Shown: in pieces, positions 44,985 to 56,680 of the stretch | Position numbering within the stretch: the first letter of the stretch is position 1 | How the letters are laid out: each line of letters starts with the position of its first letter | NCBI GenBank assembly: GCA_936450465.1 | Contig: OW388296.1 | Location: 44,062,448 to 44,126,447 of the forward strand | Source of the DNA: Gibbula magus | Lineage: Eukaryota > Mollusca > Gastropoda > Trochida > Trochidae | DNA: 64,000 nucleotides | Direction of reading: 5' to 3' | Translations under genes and position numbers: made by a program | Notes under the pieces: generated by a model | Told to the model about the DNA's origin: nothing | What the model saw: only the letters and a program-made list of their open reading frames with translations | Databases searched by the model: none

Positions 44985-45979
44985 ACCATCATAACCCTCA
45001 ACAGAAAACCCTAGAAGCTACCAAGCTCCACATCCGCATTGAACAGCTCGACACCAAGTTAACCATCAGCTACGTCTATTTTATCTTCACTGACTGATCT
45101 TCACTGAAGATCCACGGACTTCAAATGGCCTCACAACTATCTTTCCTAATAACAGAGATTTTTATGACATCCTTCCAAGAACCAGCACTCTCTAATGCTC
45201 TTTGTCAGTAGCTTTATTGGTTCCACAAGGTTGATGAAACCTTCACCACCATAGCCATCATCTCCAACAACATCTCAACGCCATGCATCCAAGAATCAGG
45301 TTGACCATGAAAAAAAGAAACTAACCACCTTCTCATATGTCTCCGTGCAAACTACTGGGCATGGACTGAGAACATCTGTCTATCGCAAGCCAACACACAC
45401 CCTGACCAGTACACACAATGCAGTTATCATCCACAAATCAAGCATAGCCACACTCACAAGACGTGATAAAAATCCATCTGTCAACCTGATGCCCTCAATA
45501 AAGAACCAAAACATCGAAAAGACACATTTACTCCCAATCAATGGATATCCAGCAAGCCCTGTTATCAAGACTACCGTGAAAACACTCACCATAAGAGGTC
45601 TTAACCGAGAAATTCGACAAAATACATCAGCTATCTCAGCTACAAGATTGCCCGCCTCATCAAGAACAAAGTCAGCATTGATGTTACATTTCCATGTGCA
45701 AGATCCTAAAACAGCTTCTCAAAGCCAAGAGCAGAGGAACCAGCTAGCACTACAAGAGGAAGCATCTTCATAATCCCATGCCACTGTGAACAAGAGTACA
45801 TCAGAGAAATGCTGCAGCCTATCAACACAAGGATCAAGGAACATAAAGCGTATGTCAACATACTTTACCAGAAATCCTCCCTATCTGAGCATACTCTAAA
45901 CAAGGACCACACTACAAATTGGGAGGCTACCACTGTCTTGTCAACAAATAACAACTGGCGCCAAAGATTAAGCGATTGA
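44985..45979 (+). pseudogene. Penelope-like element, reverse transcriptase C-terminal half plus GIY-YIG endonuclease, decayed
   Basis: In phase from 45116 the translation gives GLQMASQLSFLITEIFM, matching the reverse transcriptase block GLPMGSPLSP..A..FM. It continues to HKVDETF at 45224-45244, where the YVDD catalytic box is expected; the second aspartate is glutamate and the tyrosine is lost. A stop TAG interrupts at 45209. In another phase at 45369 comes TSVYRKPTHT, a hallmark of Penelope-like enzymes. The last 71 codons (45764-45976, stop TGA 45977) are open: IFIIPCHCEQEYIREM then NTRIKEHKAYV and SEHTLNKDHT..NWEATTVL. This is the GIY-YIG nuclease with YIG changed to YIR. Non-functional, and the N-terminal half is missing. 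Confidence 0.85.
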
Positions 45980-46649
45980 CATTACAATGGAACAACCTGC
46001 AAAACCGCGACCAAAGCATCTTCCTAACATGTACTTGGCGATTCACTCATTTTGAACATCTACATTCTGTCGGAGGCAAATCCGAGGAGCACCCAGCCTA
46101 CCATCCATTCACTCTTGTCAGAGCTATTTTTGAGGAGTCTACTTCTATCAGAACCATTCACCACCCAACCACTTCACATCCCAGCCACAATCACTGGCCT
46201 CTCCTAATACTCTCAATCACCATGATTTCTGCATTTCACATCCAATCAACAGTTCTTGTATCTACAATAAAGGCAATTAGCTTTCCTCCTTTTACCAATG
46301 TGTATTACTTGTCCAATCACTACTTCAATGAAGCCCACAGGCCATTGCTGATTTAACAATCAACTATTAATGCTCCTCATGTTTGCATCACAAATCATAA
46401 ATGTATACCACTCTCATGCGTAATTTTTCTAAAAAACTTAATTTAATCTAACTGATTAAGTTTTCTCGCCATTGGTCTCTTTACTATATGAATGTATACC
46501 ATTTTGCTATTTCTTACATTTCATCTGATGATGGAGAAAGTATATACTCCGAAACGTCTTGTATTTTCACATCAAAAAGTTGTTATGCAGAAAATCTCCT
46601 TGTTCTAATGTCAAGTAATCATAATTGTGTTGGGTTACATGGAGTTTTT
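45980..46649. other. 3' spacer of the nested element
   Basis: Between the Penelope-like stop codon and the right inverted arm. No domain is recognised; open frames at 45976 and 46488 have no support. Confidence 0.4.
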
Positions 46650-47140
46650 TTTCAGAATTTGTCAAAAGTAAACATATATTAACTGAAACTGTATCACTAT
46701 TTCATTTGATTATGATTCAAAAGTAAATGATAACACCATTAAATCCAATTTTAATGAAAGAAAACCAAATTTGCTCAGAAACCTCGTTAATCCAGACACA
46801 TCAACATTTTGGCCTTTCGGGGGTTTTTTTCAACCAAAAAAGTGAAAAAAGTGCACTTATTTTCATAATACTAATAGACAACACTTGATATATAACTGCC
46901 TCATTTTTATTTCAATTTTGTGAACACTGACATATAATTACTTGATGTGTCTGGATAACTGAAATCAGGAATGTACCCTATCTAATTAAAACATTAATTA
47001 TTCAAAATGCTCAATGATGACAAAGTGTCATCATTCAGTTTTCTCAAGTATATACCCATAGGGTTCATCGTGAACAAAAATATTTTCTATGGACGCACTT
47101 TCCCGGTCACAAGGGCTGGCTGCCGGACTATGACATTATT
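46650..47140 (-). repeat. Right arm of the long inverted repeat
   Basis: Reverse complement of 43677-44180 with moderate divergence and small indels. The central stretch around 46975-47040 (ACTGAATGATGACACTTTGT inverse) is almost identical. Confidence 0.88.
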
Positions 47141-47202
47141 TAATAAAAAAATCAATTTGAAAAATAAGGTTCACCTATGCGTTTCTTATTTTGCCTAGTG
47201 TA

Positions 47203-50200
47203 GTTTGCAAACATTTATGAGCTTGATAAAGAGAGAACAAAAACCAATTTATAGTTTTGTACTGTCATTTTTAGTTTTTGAAAGCCAACGTATCAACATT
47301 GCAGTACAGAAATGTAATGCAGTGTTTGAGTTGACCACAACCTTTTTACAAATATCACTTCATCTTATTTTCATGTTAATTTTAAGTTTTAGAAAAGTCA
47401 ACAAACCAAAATATATTATAATCTTGTCTCTTGTTTGAACTATCGCCACATCGGGAACAGTAATTGGAAACTGAACAGTGACCTTTAATGTTCTTTACCA
47501 GATTTAACTTATTCTTTACAAACCTGAAGATATTGAAGAAACTCTGTGGACATTAGATGATAGCCAAAGGAATTGTGTCTTACTTTCCTTCGTGTTTCCA
47601 AAGAATGTTCATCGTTTGTCACCATTCATTCATTTCCATCCTTAAGTAAGTAAGTAAAAGGTAAAACGAAAATATAACTATTCTTATATCTGAATTCCAG
47701 TGAAACGTACGTGAACATGACTTCAATTTAGATTTCAATTAAATCATGAACACTTCTCAGAATGAAAACAGGAAGATTTCATTTTGCCACTTTTAAATGA
47801 CTATATATATATATCACTTGACTAAAGTTCTTGTTTAAATTCGGGGTTCTTGAGGTCATTGCAGGGGTACTCATGCAATACAACAGGTCAATTGAGTTTA
47901 CATATTAAACATGTACTTGTATGTTCAGAGTTCAGGTATAATAAATGAATTTATTGAATATCCCATGGCTGGAAGAGTTAATCAAATATTTGACGTCTTC
48001 ACCTACTATTCCTGCAGTACATTCGTAACATATTGGTATTCATTTCAGAACCTCAGAGCCATTGATTCCCAATCTGTTTGCCACCCCCGAATCGGTATCT
48101 TTACAGTGATCTAAGTGTCTGTTAATGTGAAATGGACACTGTCCGTAGGGGTCAATCTGCAGTCTGAGAGATCTACATACCATGTGTGACAGGTGCCCTT
48201 CAGCCATGGATACATTCAGAGAGGAAAGATTCGCGTTCCGCAGTTGATCACGTCAATTGCAATAAATTGATAGCTGACCTGTCTTTCACATACCTTTCTT
48301 GTCAAATCTGTATTATCAACATCCCAATGCTTTAACAAAAATAAGTCTTATATTAATTTTATAGAAACGGAATTGTTGGTAAAACCATACGATATGGTAA
48401 TGATTAAACAGTAGTTTGAAAAATACATACTATACTAATAACAATCTACACATGGACAAATATAAGATTTCTATATTTAAATCCCACTGTCTGCACTTGT
48501 TCCTTGACATTTTCGGGAGGAGTCAATTGTGATATTCGAATCAGAAGTCTACATTATCCATTCATCCACTGAGACCAAGACAAATAATCTGTTTGACGAT
48601 TGTGTGATATACCGTGCAAATACCGCCTGATTAATGAAGCAGAACTATTTGTAATTAACTAATCCGTTACAGCTAATTGGTGATAGGATACGGAAACGGA
48701 GTTTATATAGAGATTAGTTTGGTTACAGCTTGCTACTGTTCCAACACTGTGGGATTCGGATTGTCGGTAGCCTGACTATCGCGGTGTGACTGTATAATAA
48801 TGTTACCGGTATCATTATTGTGAAAAGACATTTACACGTTCACAGTTCCTGCTTCTTCCTGTTCACAGTTATCCTCGATTTGAAATATAAGAAACGTCCA
48901 CATGTTCACTGTTCCCTGTCAGTGTCATGTCTACTAGAAACCAATGCCAGTGTATGCAATTGTATACATAACATATTGTAAACGAAAGAAAGCTTATTGA
49001 CAGAGTGCCATAAGTTCTTAGTTCTTTTTGTATCACCAATGAAGAAACCAAACTTGTCAGAACAAATTCCTAAGCTATAACAAAGAAGTATTAATTTTAT
49101 CCTTCGTTCTTTTGAAGCATGAATACCAGACCATCTGAAATGCATTAGTTGCCATGACAAATAACAAGAGTGTTCTACACACTAACTCGTGTTCAAGGAC
49201 CCATGTTTCGATTATTGGATCCGTATTATATCTCTTTATACACAATCTTGAAGAGAAACTTCTTCATAAAACAAAGAGTCAGCTATTCATTACCTGCTGA
49301 TAAGGGCTGGTTGAACTTAACAACATCCCATTCGTTGTTGGGTGAATTGTAAGGAAAGCAATTGCACAATTTTTAAAAGGCTGTTGACGACTCTTTTGTT
49401 CCTAGTAGCATTGTAAGTAACCGCGGATGACTGAAGAAAAACACTTTTCTTCCCCATTGAACAAAGAAGACAAATGTGCATCGGTTTGCCTGGTAATAAG
49501 AGCTGATTGAAAACGTCCGTCGCTGTTTGATCGATTGTTAGGAAAACAATAACAAAATGTTGAAAAAGGTGTTGACTCTATTGTGATTATCAGGATAACA
49601 CCTTAAGACTGAAGGTGCTTTTTCAGAAATCGGTGGCTACAGTGAATAATCATTTCATCAATTCATCTTGCTCGAATTCAACATCTTTGCACCATTGAAA
49701 CAACCAAATATCTAAAAGGTACAAAACTATTACAGAACGTATCAGATGTATGTTAATTGTTTCCAAGTGTATTCATAGCATTTACTTTGTTTCCAATGGA
49801 AATCGAGCAACATTCATGGACATGTGCATAAATCGAAACTATACGATCCATTTACATGCACAGTTATGATACGATACGTTTTGTCTCACATGTTTCCAAA
49901 ATTACGTTTGCACATTGTCTGCGTTACGCTCTGACATCACTGCTTTTACACTTAGATAGTCATTATGCTAAAACGAGCAGCTTAAATGTTAATTAGCCTT
50001 CAGCAACAGTCAGGACACTAAAAACTATATAATGAAAAGTTGCATTTTAAAAAACAATCTATTGAACCCAAATATACACACAATCTGTCATGGAGTCTCA
50101 TTCGCACACAATACATAAATGGCAAGTATTATATAGTTTACATCATGTGTTTGTGCCATTTAATTTCGAAAATACCATAATATCGAACAATACTAATTGT

Positions 50201-51350
50201 CCATGCATTGAATTTGGCAAAGTTAATTTTCTGATTATGGGTGTCAACCATTTTTACCATGGGTGTATGACGAGCAAACTGTCAATAAAGGTACAGTGAA
50301 ATAACATATACTTTCACTGTGTCAAGTAAATGAGATAATTTGACGTCATAAAACAATGGTCTGATGTAACGAATTGGCTTGTGACGTCATTTTGTTACTG
50401 TAGTGACGGGATGTTCCTAGCAGCCACTCAACGTGAGAACGACCCTGTTCCGACGTAATTACAGAAGGTTATCCTATAATAAATGAAATATCTGTCAAAT
50501 CTTGACAAATACCAATATAATATTAGTCCAGAAAGACAGATATCCTATATTTATTTAAATAAGCATCTGGCGCATTCAATTTTTATACAGTAAAGTGTTC
50601 CTTTATTGTTTTGTTAATTGCAATTCTTCCATGTGATTTTAAAAAAAAAGGATTGATTGCTTTCATGTTTAATTTTTAAAATTAATAAAAGGATTGATGG
50701 CATTTCAATTACGTTTCGTCTATGATATCCAATCTATTTAAAAGAGAATTATTGATTAAATGGCGACTGTTACTGACTGTTCCTCAGACTAGTATTTGAT
50801 GTGGATAAAATAAAAAAAAGGAACCTGTCGTCAAAGCAAACACGTACAATGTACATGTACACCTACGCATGTTTCTGAGACCATTTTGTTTATAGTAAAA
50901 TTGGTTCCCCATATTTTATGGACTAATTGATTAACATTCAGGTGGGTGATAGGATACGGGTCTTTTATTGTGGTAAAGTTCGTATATTTATATGTTTGTA
51001 TGGTATAAAGAATAAGTTTAGATTTATTTACAAGCACATAAAGTTATCAGCAGCATGTGTTGTATCTCAATCTAGTACCCAAAAGGTATGCCTTGAAACG
51101 GAATATGCGTGATGAAGTGAAAATGATATTCTAATGACGTAATGATACTATTCTGAAGTTTGTAGAGAATAATTATCACCCATTTAGTCATAAACAGTTT
51201 TAATAAATTATCATATTTTATCAGAACATTTTCCTTATAACTAGAGTGTCTTATGTTTAAGATAAGTACATACAATATTGAAGTTGTAGCACAGCTAAGA
51301 GAGTGTCTGTTCATTGTCCATCAAGCTTGAGTTCTTTTTTCCCCACAGCC
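47203..51350. other. Copy B, non-coding tract
   Basis: Collinear with 21350-25825 of copy A, minus the SINE at 21738. Holds dispersed unit D at 48125-48266. A short (AT)n run lies near 47805-47815 where copy A has about 180 bp more. No supported gene. Confidence 0.55.
48125..48266 (+). repeat. Dispersed unit D, copy B1
   Basis: Counterpart of 22673-22815 and nearly identical in order and sequence (GTGAAATGGACACTGTCCGT ... TGTGACAGGTGCCCTTCAG ... GGAAAGATTCGCG). Confidence 0.75.
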
Positions 51351-51354
51351 TTAA

Positions 51355-51709
51355 AGGGGCAGTAGCACGTGTTTTCGCTCAAATAAGTTGATGAAATGTA
51401 TTTGAAAAATAATTTCACCAATAGTAAAACATCCTTCTCTCTTCGGAAAATAAAGTTTAAAATGAGTGTACATGTTACGGGAAAGGCCATGGGAATCGTT
51501 TTTGTAATACAAAATAATAAATTGTGTTCACAATAAAATGGCCGCCATGCAAGTTTTGCTTTATACGCAACCTAATTTTTACCACTACAGATAATTGGTT
51601 TGTGTAATAAGATGTTTTACCCTCTAGAGTTAATTTTGAATGACATAACTATCATTCTAAATGGGAAATTTGAAAAAAACTTTTTTGCAAAAAACGTGCT
51701 ACTGCCCCT
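51355..51709. mobile_element. 355-bp TTAA-flanked miniature element (TTAA-2), copy-B specific
   Basis: The termini AGGGGCAGTAGCACGT and its perfect 16-bp inverse ACGTGCTACTGCCCCT sit between TTAA at 51351-51354 and TTAA at 51710-51713. Copy A keeps the single empty TTAA at 25826-25829 in identical flanks (CACACCC before, ACCAATGTCTAA after). This is a textbook filled/empty pair for a piggyBac- or Kolobok-mobilised non-autonomous element. A decayed relative is at 30530-30785. Confidence 0.93.
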
Positions 51710-51744
51710 TTAAACCAATGTCTAACGCAAGAGATTTGAGTTGT

Positions 51745-52225
51745 TGCTTTTTATCCCAATGGCATAAAATGCAGGGAATTTAGCTTTTGGCACTGTCTAT
51801 GTGTCCGTCCGTCTGTCCGTTTATCCAGGATCACATTGTTTCCGGAAAAGTACTCGAAAACTACTTGGCCAAACTTCACCAAATTTGGTATACAGCCTCA
51901 ACCATATCATTTATACTTTTGGAGGGTTGAACCTTTGAGAAAACCGAATTTGAAAAAAAAGTGCTACAGCGCCTTTAATATCAAACGTACTTCTGGATGT
52001 GTTATATTTGTCATGTTTAGTGTTTATCTATAAACTTTCTTGACATTCATGAACACGAGATTATCAGTAGGCAAATTTAAAAATGCAAACTGTATTGGCT
52101 TTATATATAACACCTGCAAATTTCAGCGTTTAAAACCTCCGCCTAATGCCGTCGGTTTTAAACTAAATTTGCGGGTGTTGAATAGCAATGAATCCCGGAA
52201 ATTTTACAAACGCAACTATTTATCT
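51745..52225. other. Copy-B-specific replacement block
   Basis: Copy A has different sequence at the equivalent place (about 25860-26040). Here a CCGTCCGTCTGTCCG run (51807-51821) precedes CCAAACTTCACCAAATTTGG, and a lone TTAA-type terminus (GTGCTACAGCGCCT then TTAA, 51975-51978) follows. The first part looks like a fragment of another dispersed element, not resolved further. Confidence 0.45.
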
Positions 52226-53572
52226 TATAATTAAAACCTTATATTTCAAATAAAACTATCCTAACATTGTCATGCATTTGCATTTTCCCACAAGCTTAAT
52301 GAATTCCTGAACATGTTTTTCAGTAATTGACTTATGAATGTATGACAGTAACGTTTGACTGTACAAAGCAATATTTATTGTCTTTTAAATGAATAATGAA
52401 TAACTTATTTTCTATTTCAATGCATATAATAACATATATGTGAAATAAGTGTACCATGTTTATTGAAAATATAACATCCACTGTCTCTTCACACCATGAA
52501 CTTACGAGAAAGAAGACATAAACTATTACTGTTACGGTCTCGGGTTCGAAGCATATGCTATGCAGCATAGTAATTCATCATTGTTTTTCGGTACATGATT
52601 CGGTGTGATTCGGTCTCATTGTTATTTGGTGCATACTTTATTGTACTTCATTATGTTTAACTAGATGCAGTAGACGTTCACAGGTTTCGTTTCAACATAC
52701 ATCATTATTAGTTGAAGTGATGTAAGTGAAAACCACTTGAAATTAATGTTAATCTTTAAAGCATGTAAATCCGGCATGGTATGATTATCTACTTCAGGGC
52801 AAAATTACAGTTGTAAAAAGAATATGGATTAACGATACAAAGAATCCGTGCTGGAGATTATCCTGACACAAAATCGTAATTTTCTGAACACGGCAATGGT
52901 ATGATTTTCGTCTAAAATTACTGCTCTAAAAGCATTTTGTTAATGATACGTCTGAAACATTGGGAATGCTTAAGTATTAGTAGTTTAAAACTGCTACTCA
53001 TTTATCAAATTTCCGTTTTTGATTTTTTTAACATTAAGAACATATCTAATTACACTGGGACTGGCACAACAACTGTCTTAGTAAACCATACAAACCTACA
53101 CTTTATTACTAATCAATATTGATAACAGGCCCATTGTAAGTATTAAGTCAATATTGCATTAGTGTAATATTAATTAATATTTGACGTCAAATACTTGCAA
53201 CGTTGAAACGTTTATTAGTCTTTTGAAACCTTTATAAAATGTATATTTGTTATTATTTACTAGAAATGAACATCTTTCATCTAATTGAGAAAGACAAACT
53301 ATAACATGAACGCAAATAAAGTTTAGCATGAGATATCTGTGACAAAATCAAGTAAAAATCGTCCATTGAAGATACGCGACTTTAATATTTATCCGGCAAT
53401 ATTATATTATACAATACCTATACAATGATAACGTCATACCATTCATACTGGTATGTACCTTCACTGCCAAGCATATCCCTTATTTTCAACACACGGTGAT
53501 TACTGTTTACAAGTTATAAATAGAACTCACTCGGGTGAAGTCATATTTTCAGTACATTTCATCGTATCTAAC

Positions 53573-54080
53573 TAAACTGTTAGTCAAAAGAAAGTACTCA
53601 TATCAGTTGGCTTCGATTAGTTCAATATTTAAGAACTCAGATGCATTTGACTATCGTACAATACAATAATACTCATCTGTAGTAGTTTTTTTGATAGTTT
53701 GGTGACTATGGTTAAATTTTAGTTAAAATATCTTTGTTTAATGAAGACTGAGGTAAGAAATAAAATTTTTACAGACATTACCCCTACCATGTTTAAATGT
53801 GTGAGGATTCAGGCACATTTATTATTTTTTTAAATATATTATGTATTTTATGTCAGTGAACAGTGGTGTATAATAAAACAATCTTTTTTATAGAAAATTA
53901 AAATTTAGAATTTCATTTCTATTTTGTTTAAACATGTAGAATATTCGTTGACTGCTGACTAAAAGCCTGTACTTTCAGATTATGACATAGAAAACTTGAG
54001 ATATTCGCAATTAAAAATCATATATAAATACATAAGATAAAATCAACTGAGGCGAGAACTATCTTTTTCCTGGCAGTTTA
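53573..54080. mobile_element. Short TIR element (508 bp), copy B
   Basis: Counterpart of 27411-27837 with both inverted ends (TAAACTGTTAGTCAAAAGAA left; inverse of TAAACTGCCAGGAAAAAGAT right). It retains a stretch of about 75 bp near the right end (ATGACATAGAAAACTTGAGA ... CATAAG) that copy A has lost. Confidence 0.65.
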
Positions 54081-54285
54081 GCGCTTCTTCTCAATATATC
54101 ATCTTTCTTCTTTGGCAATGGTTTACAGCAAAAGCATTTTTATCCTTAGTATACATCATTTATCCTCTAAGACACTAATTAAGAAAGGTCACTATTTGAA
54201 CTCATTTGAGAACGTGAAAGTAAGTGATTTCCTCATCTGATGGACACCAGTGTCGTGAAGATTTTCCTGATTGCATTGTCTGATA

Positions 54286-54425
54286 GATGTGAAATGGACT
54301 CTGTCCGTAAGGTCGAATCTGCAATCTGAGACATCTGCATTACATGTGTGACAGCTGCCCTTTAGCAATGGACAGATTCAGAAAGGAAAGATGCGTGGTT
54401 CGTGGTTTATCACATCAAATGCAAT
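54286..54425 (+). repeat. Dispersed unit D, copy B2
   Basis: Counterpart of 28043-28185. Confidence 0.75.
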
Positions 54426-54540
54426 CAGTTCCAGACGCAGCTGAATACGCCTGATGGCGATGCAGACCATTTTCCGTTGACAGAATAAGAATCAACCAAG
54501 GATGATGACAAATGTTGCCAATATGAGCAGAGCACACTGT

Positions 54541-54672
54541 TGGAGGGGTTAGAATTCTGCTTCTTACCAAAAGACATGGATTCGAATCCCGTATTTGTGA
54601 CCTGGGCCTATTAATGTGTTGTGTCCTTGGGTCCACCAAAGGTGTAAAACTGGGTACTCGATATAACCGGTT
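54541..54672 (+). mobile_element. SINE-B copy, shortened
   Basis: Counterpart of 28283-28470. The box-B-like GGATTCGAATCCCG is intact but about 14 bp after it are missing, and the copy ends at GATATAACCGGTT, where the 1.4-kb copy-A-only block would begin. Confidence 0.7.
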
Positions 54673-55961
54673 GTTTCAGCTAACTAGAACGGCGAAAGAA
54701 CAAAGGCAAAGTGAAATGGATCAATGTTCACCGTCTTAAATCTCACTTATTCTTTCTAACTGGCTATGATATAACAGGAAATAACGTTACTTACAATTCA
54801 ATGTATACACTAGTAAACTTCTTTTCATTGTCTTTGTCCCTGTGAAGAGCTAACGTATTATGTTCTTGTTCTTTAGAAATCATGTTTGTAAACATGGCAA
54901 CTGAGGATCTTCATTGTTCTATGCACAATTATATTTACACACACCCTGGTGACTATAGGCTCTCTATCGATAAGATTGCTCTTTTTGAAGAAATAAACAA
55001 CCTTGAAAGAAATCATTCTTATTTCCACCTCTTATTAGTACATGTATACACACTTGTCATTCTGTCATTCTGTCAATTCCATTAAATGCATTCAAACAGT
55101 TTTACTATTTTATTGATCACTGCAGGAACATCGTTAAACAGGGACATACGCCTTTGTGTCATCCGCGCTTACATTGTGATGTCATATGTGGACAAGTATG
55201 ACATCACATCATTTGGAAGCATTACATTTATAATAGCATAAATGTAATAAATGTTATTTCCAACGGATGAGTGTTGATAATACGATGACTGAAATGGTAT
55301 ATTTACTTCTATTTGGAATTGAAAGTATAATTTCCTGTAAAGTGAAAACTGTTTTGAGTAAAGTTCTTGAACATGCGTTTCAAATATTTCAAAGACGTTA
55401 GGATGACTTATGTTCAATTCTACCGCCTATCCCAGTAAATTAACGATCCATTGCCAATTCATCCTACACTGTTTCTAAGGACAGGAGTTCCTAACATGTC
55501 AACCCAGTGGAGCAGTTATCTCCCTTGGGAACAAGAGGTTTCCTATTAGCTTTCAAGTTGTGATCACATCGATGATTTGTTTACTTATAGCGTCTTTGTG
55601 AGAAATGGGATCTGGACACATTTACTTTAATGTTATTGGTGTATATTGATGATAGTATGTTTGTACGAATGTATTTTTATGTTACAGATAATCTTCGTAA
55701 GTGTTTACTTCATACTAATACCTTGCCAATTCGTGTACAATGTTTGCCTTTATACTGATATTACACATTCTGATACGTCGTGTCAAAATAAAAATAATCA
55801 CTAATTGATTCGTACCAAACATTTCTCAATGATCACTAAATGACTTAAAACAAAAACACGTTTGACAACTCTAATTTAACCACTTTTCCTTGTCCATCAC
55901 ATTTTTTCAACATTATCGCATTTAGTTTCAATTAATATGATGAATTTTCACTATGTACATG
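54673..55961. other. Copy B, non-coding tract
   Basis: Pairs with 29846-31620 of copy A. Contains a single TCTCCCTTGGGA block (55445-55545) where copy A has two. Confidence 0.5.
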
Positions 55962-55985
55962 TACACTGTCGGCCAAAAGAAACGC
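55962..55985 (+). mobile_element. Solo Tc1/mariner-type terminal repeat
   Basis: TACACTGTCGGCCAAAAGAA followed by ACGC is related to the Tc1 terminus at 42476 (TACTCGGC.AAAAAGGAAACGC). It lies in a block of about 130 bp that differs from copy A. No opposite end is found nearby, so it is probably a truncated element. Confidence 0.45.
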
Positions 55986-56254
55986 CTATCAGATAGAGAA
56001 AACTATACTGAACAATATTATAGCTTTATGCAGTCGCACCATTTCTGCATAATTAATTTGAATTTCCAAAGTTGTCATGTCACAAAAGAATGGCGAGTCT
56101 TATGTTTTAGTCAGCGTCTATAGCGACTACCAATAAACTTAACTATGTATTACTAACTGGCAAGATGTCTGGTAGTCTAATAACATGCTGTCGGCAATGT
56201 ATGTGCCTTCCGAGGTTAATGCGATCCTAAATCATCGAAATGACCAGTGTATGG

Positions 56255-56680
56255 TAACCAATTTACAGCTCAGGCCCTGAGAACTACTGATCTACAATTA
56301 CAAAGTTACACTATCAATATAACTATGTTGATATGACGTTTAGTCTAATAGGATATAATATCATCGAGTCTATCCTCATTTTCATCATTACCTAGGATTT
56401 TGTTACATGCATCAATCTCATTAGAAACAGATGTTATAATATATGTGTAACATAGCGGAACTTATTATAACATCTGATTTTAATGAGATTGTTACATGTA
56501 TGGATCACAGTCCAGAAAATAGTGTATAGTCCAATTTACACCTCAGGCCCTGAGAACTATCAATCTAAAATTGCAAAGTTACACTATTCATATAGATATG
56601 TTGATTTTGGTGTATAGTCTTACTGTATATAATAATAATAGGATATGGTTACATGTATGTATCACAGTCCAGAAAATATC
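56255..56680 (+). repeat. Local duplication in copy B
   Basis: The block with CCAATTTACA.CTCAGGCCCTGAGAACTA and AATT.CAAAGTTACACTAT occurs at about 56255-56325 and again at 56532-56600. The ATGTATG.ATCACAGTCCAGAAAATA block is also doubled (about 56498-56523 and 56656-56680). Copy A has each once. Confidence 0.7.
56422..56497. repeat. Perfect-like hairpin, copy-B specific
   Basis: CAATCTCATTAGAAACAGAT on the left arm and its near-inverse ATCTGATTTTAATGAGATTG on the right, with GTTATAATA / TATTATAAC closing the stem. Arms are about 29 bp with few mismatches around a loop of about 17 bp. It could be a very short foldback element or a replication-derived palindrome. Copy A lacks it. Confidence 0.7.

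Larger units (their letters stand above)
43610..47176. mobile_element. 3.57-kb nested element with about 0.5-kb inverted repeats and a Penelope-like core
   Basis: Inserted in the right terminal repeat of the Tc1 element. Termini AGGTATTCC (43610) and the inverse AGGTGAACC (ending 47176) are weakly alike. Strong inverted repeats of about 490-505 bp lie just inside (43677-44180 and 46650-47140). The plus strand between them holds a decayed Penelope-like reverse transcriptase and GIY-YIG domain (44985-45979). Penelope-like elements are known to carry terminal repeats in direct or inverted orientation, so this could be one such element. Alternatively, a long-TIR DNA transposon captured a PLE fragment. 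The 8-bp target duplication does not discriminate firmly. Confidence 0.65.
42476..47200 (-). mobile_element. Tc1-like transposon, split by a nested 3.57-kb element
   Basis: The left terminal repeat at 42476-42500 (TACTCGGCAAAAAAGGAAAC...) and the right at 47176-47200 (inverse of CACTAGGCAAAATAAGAAAC...) match at 21 of 25 positions. TA lies outside each end (42474-42475, 47201-47202). Copy A preserves the unfilled site TAACTAGTTTG near 21339-21349; here it reads TAACTA before and TAGTTTG after. Without the nested insertion (43610-47176) plus its target repeat, the Tc1 is about 1.15 kb. The transposase remnant is on the minus strand. Confidence 0.9.

Noticed and set aside
24846..50391. TGACGTCA palindromes resembling CREB sites, several conserved between A and B
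   Set aside because: They are scattered without promoters or genes nearby. Conservation is expected from the duplication.
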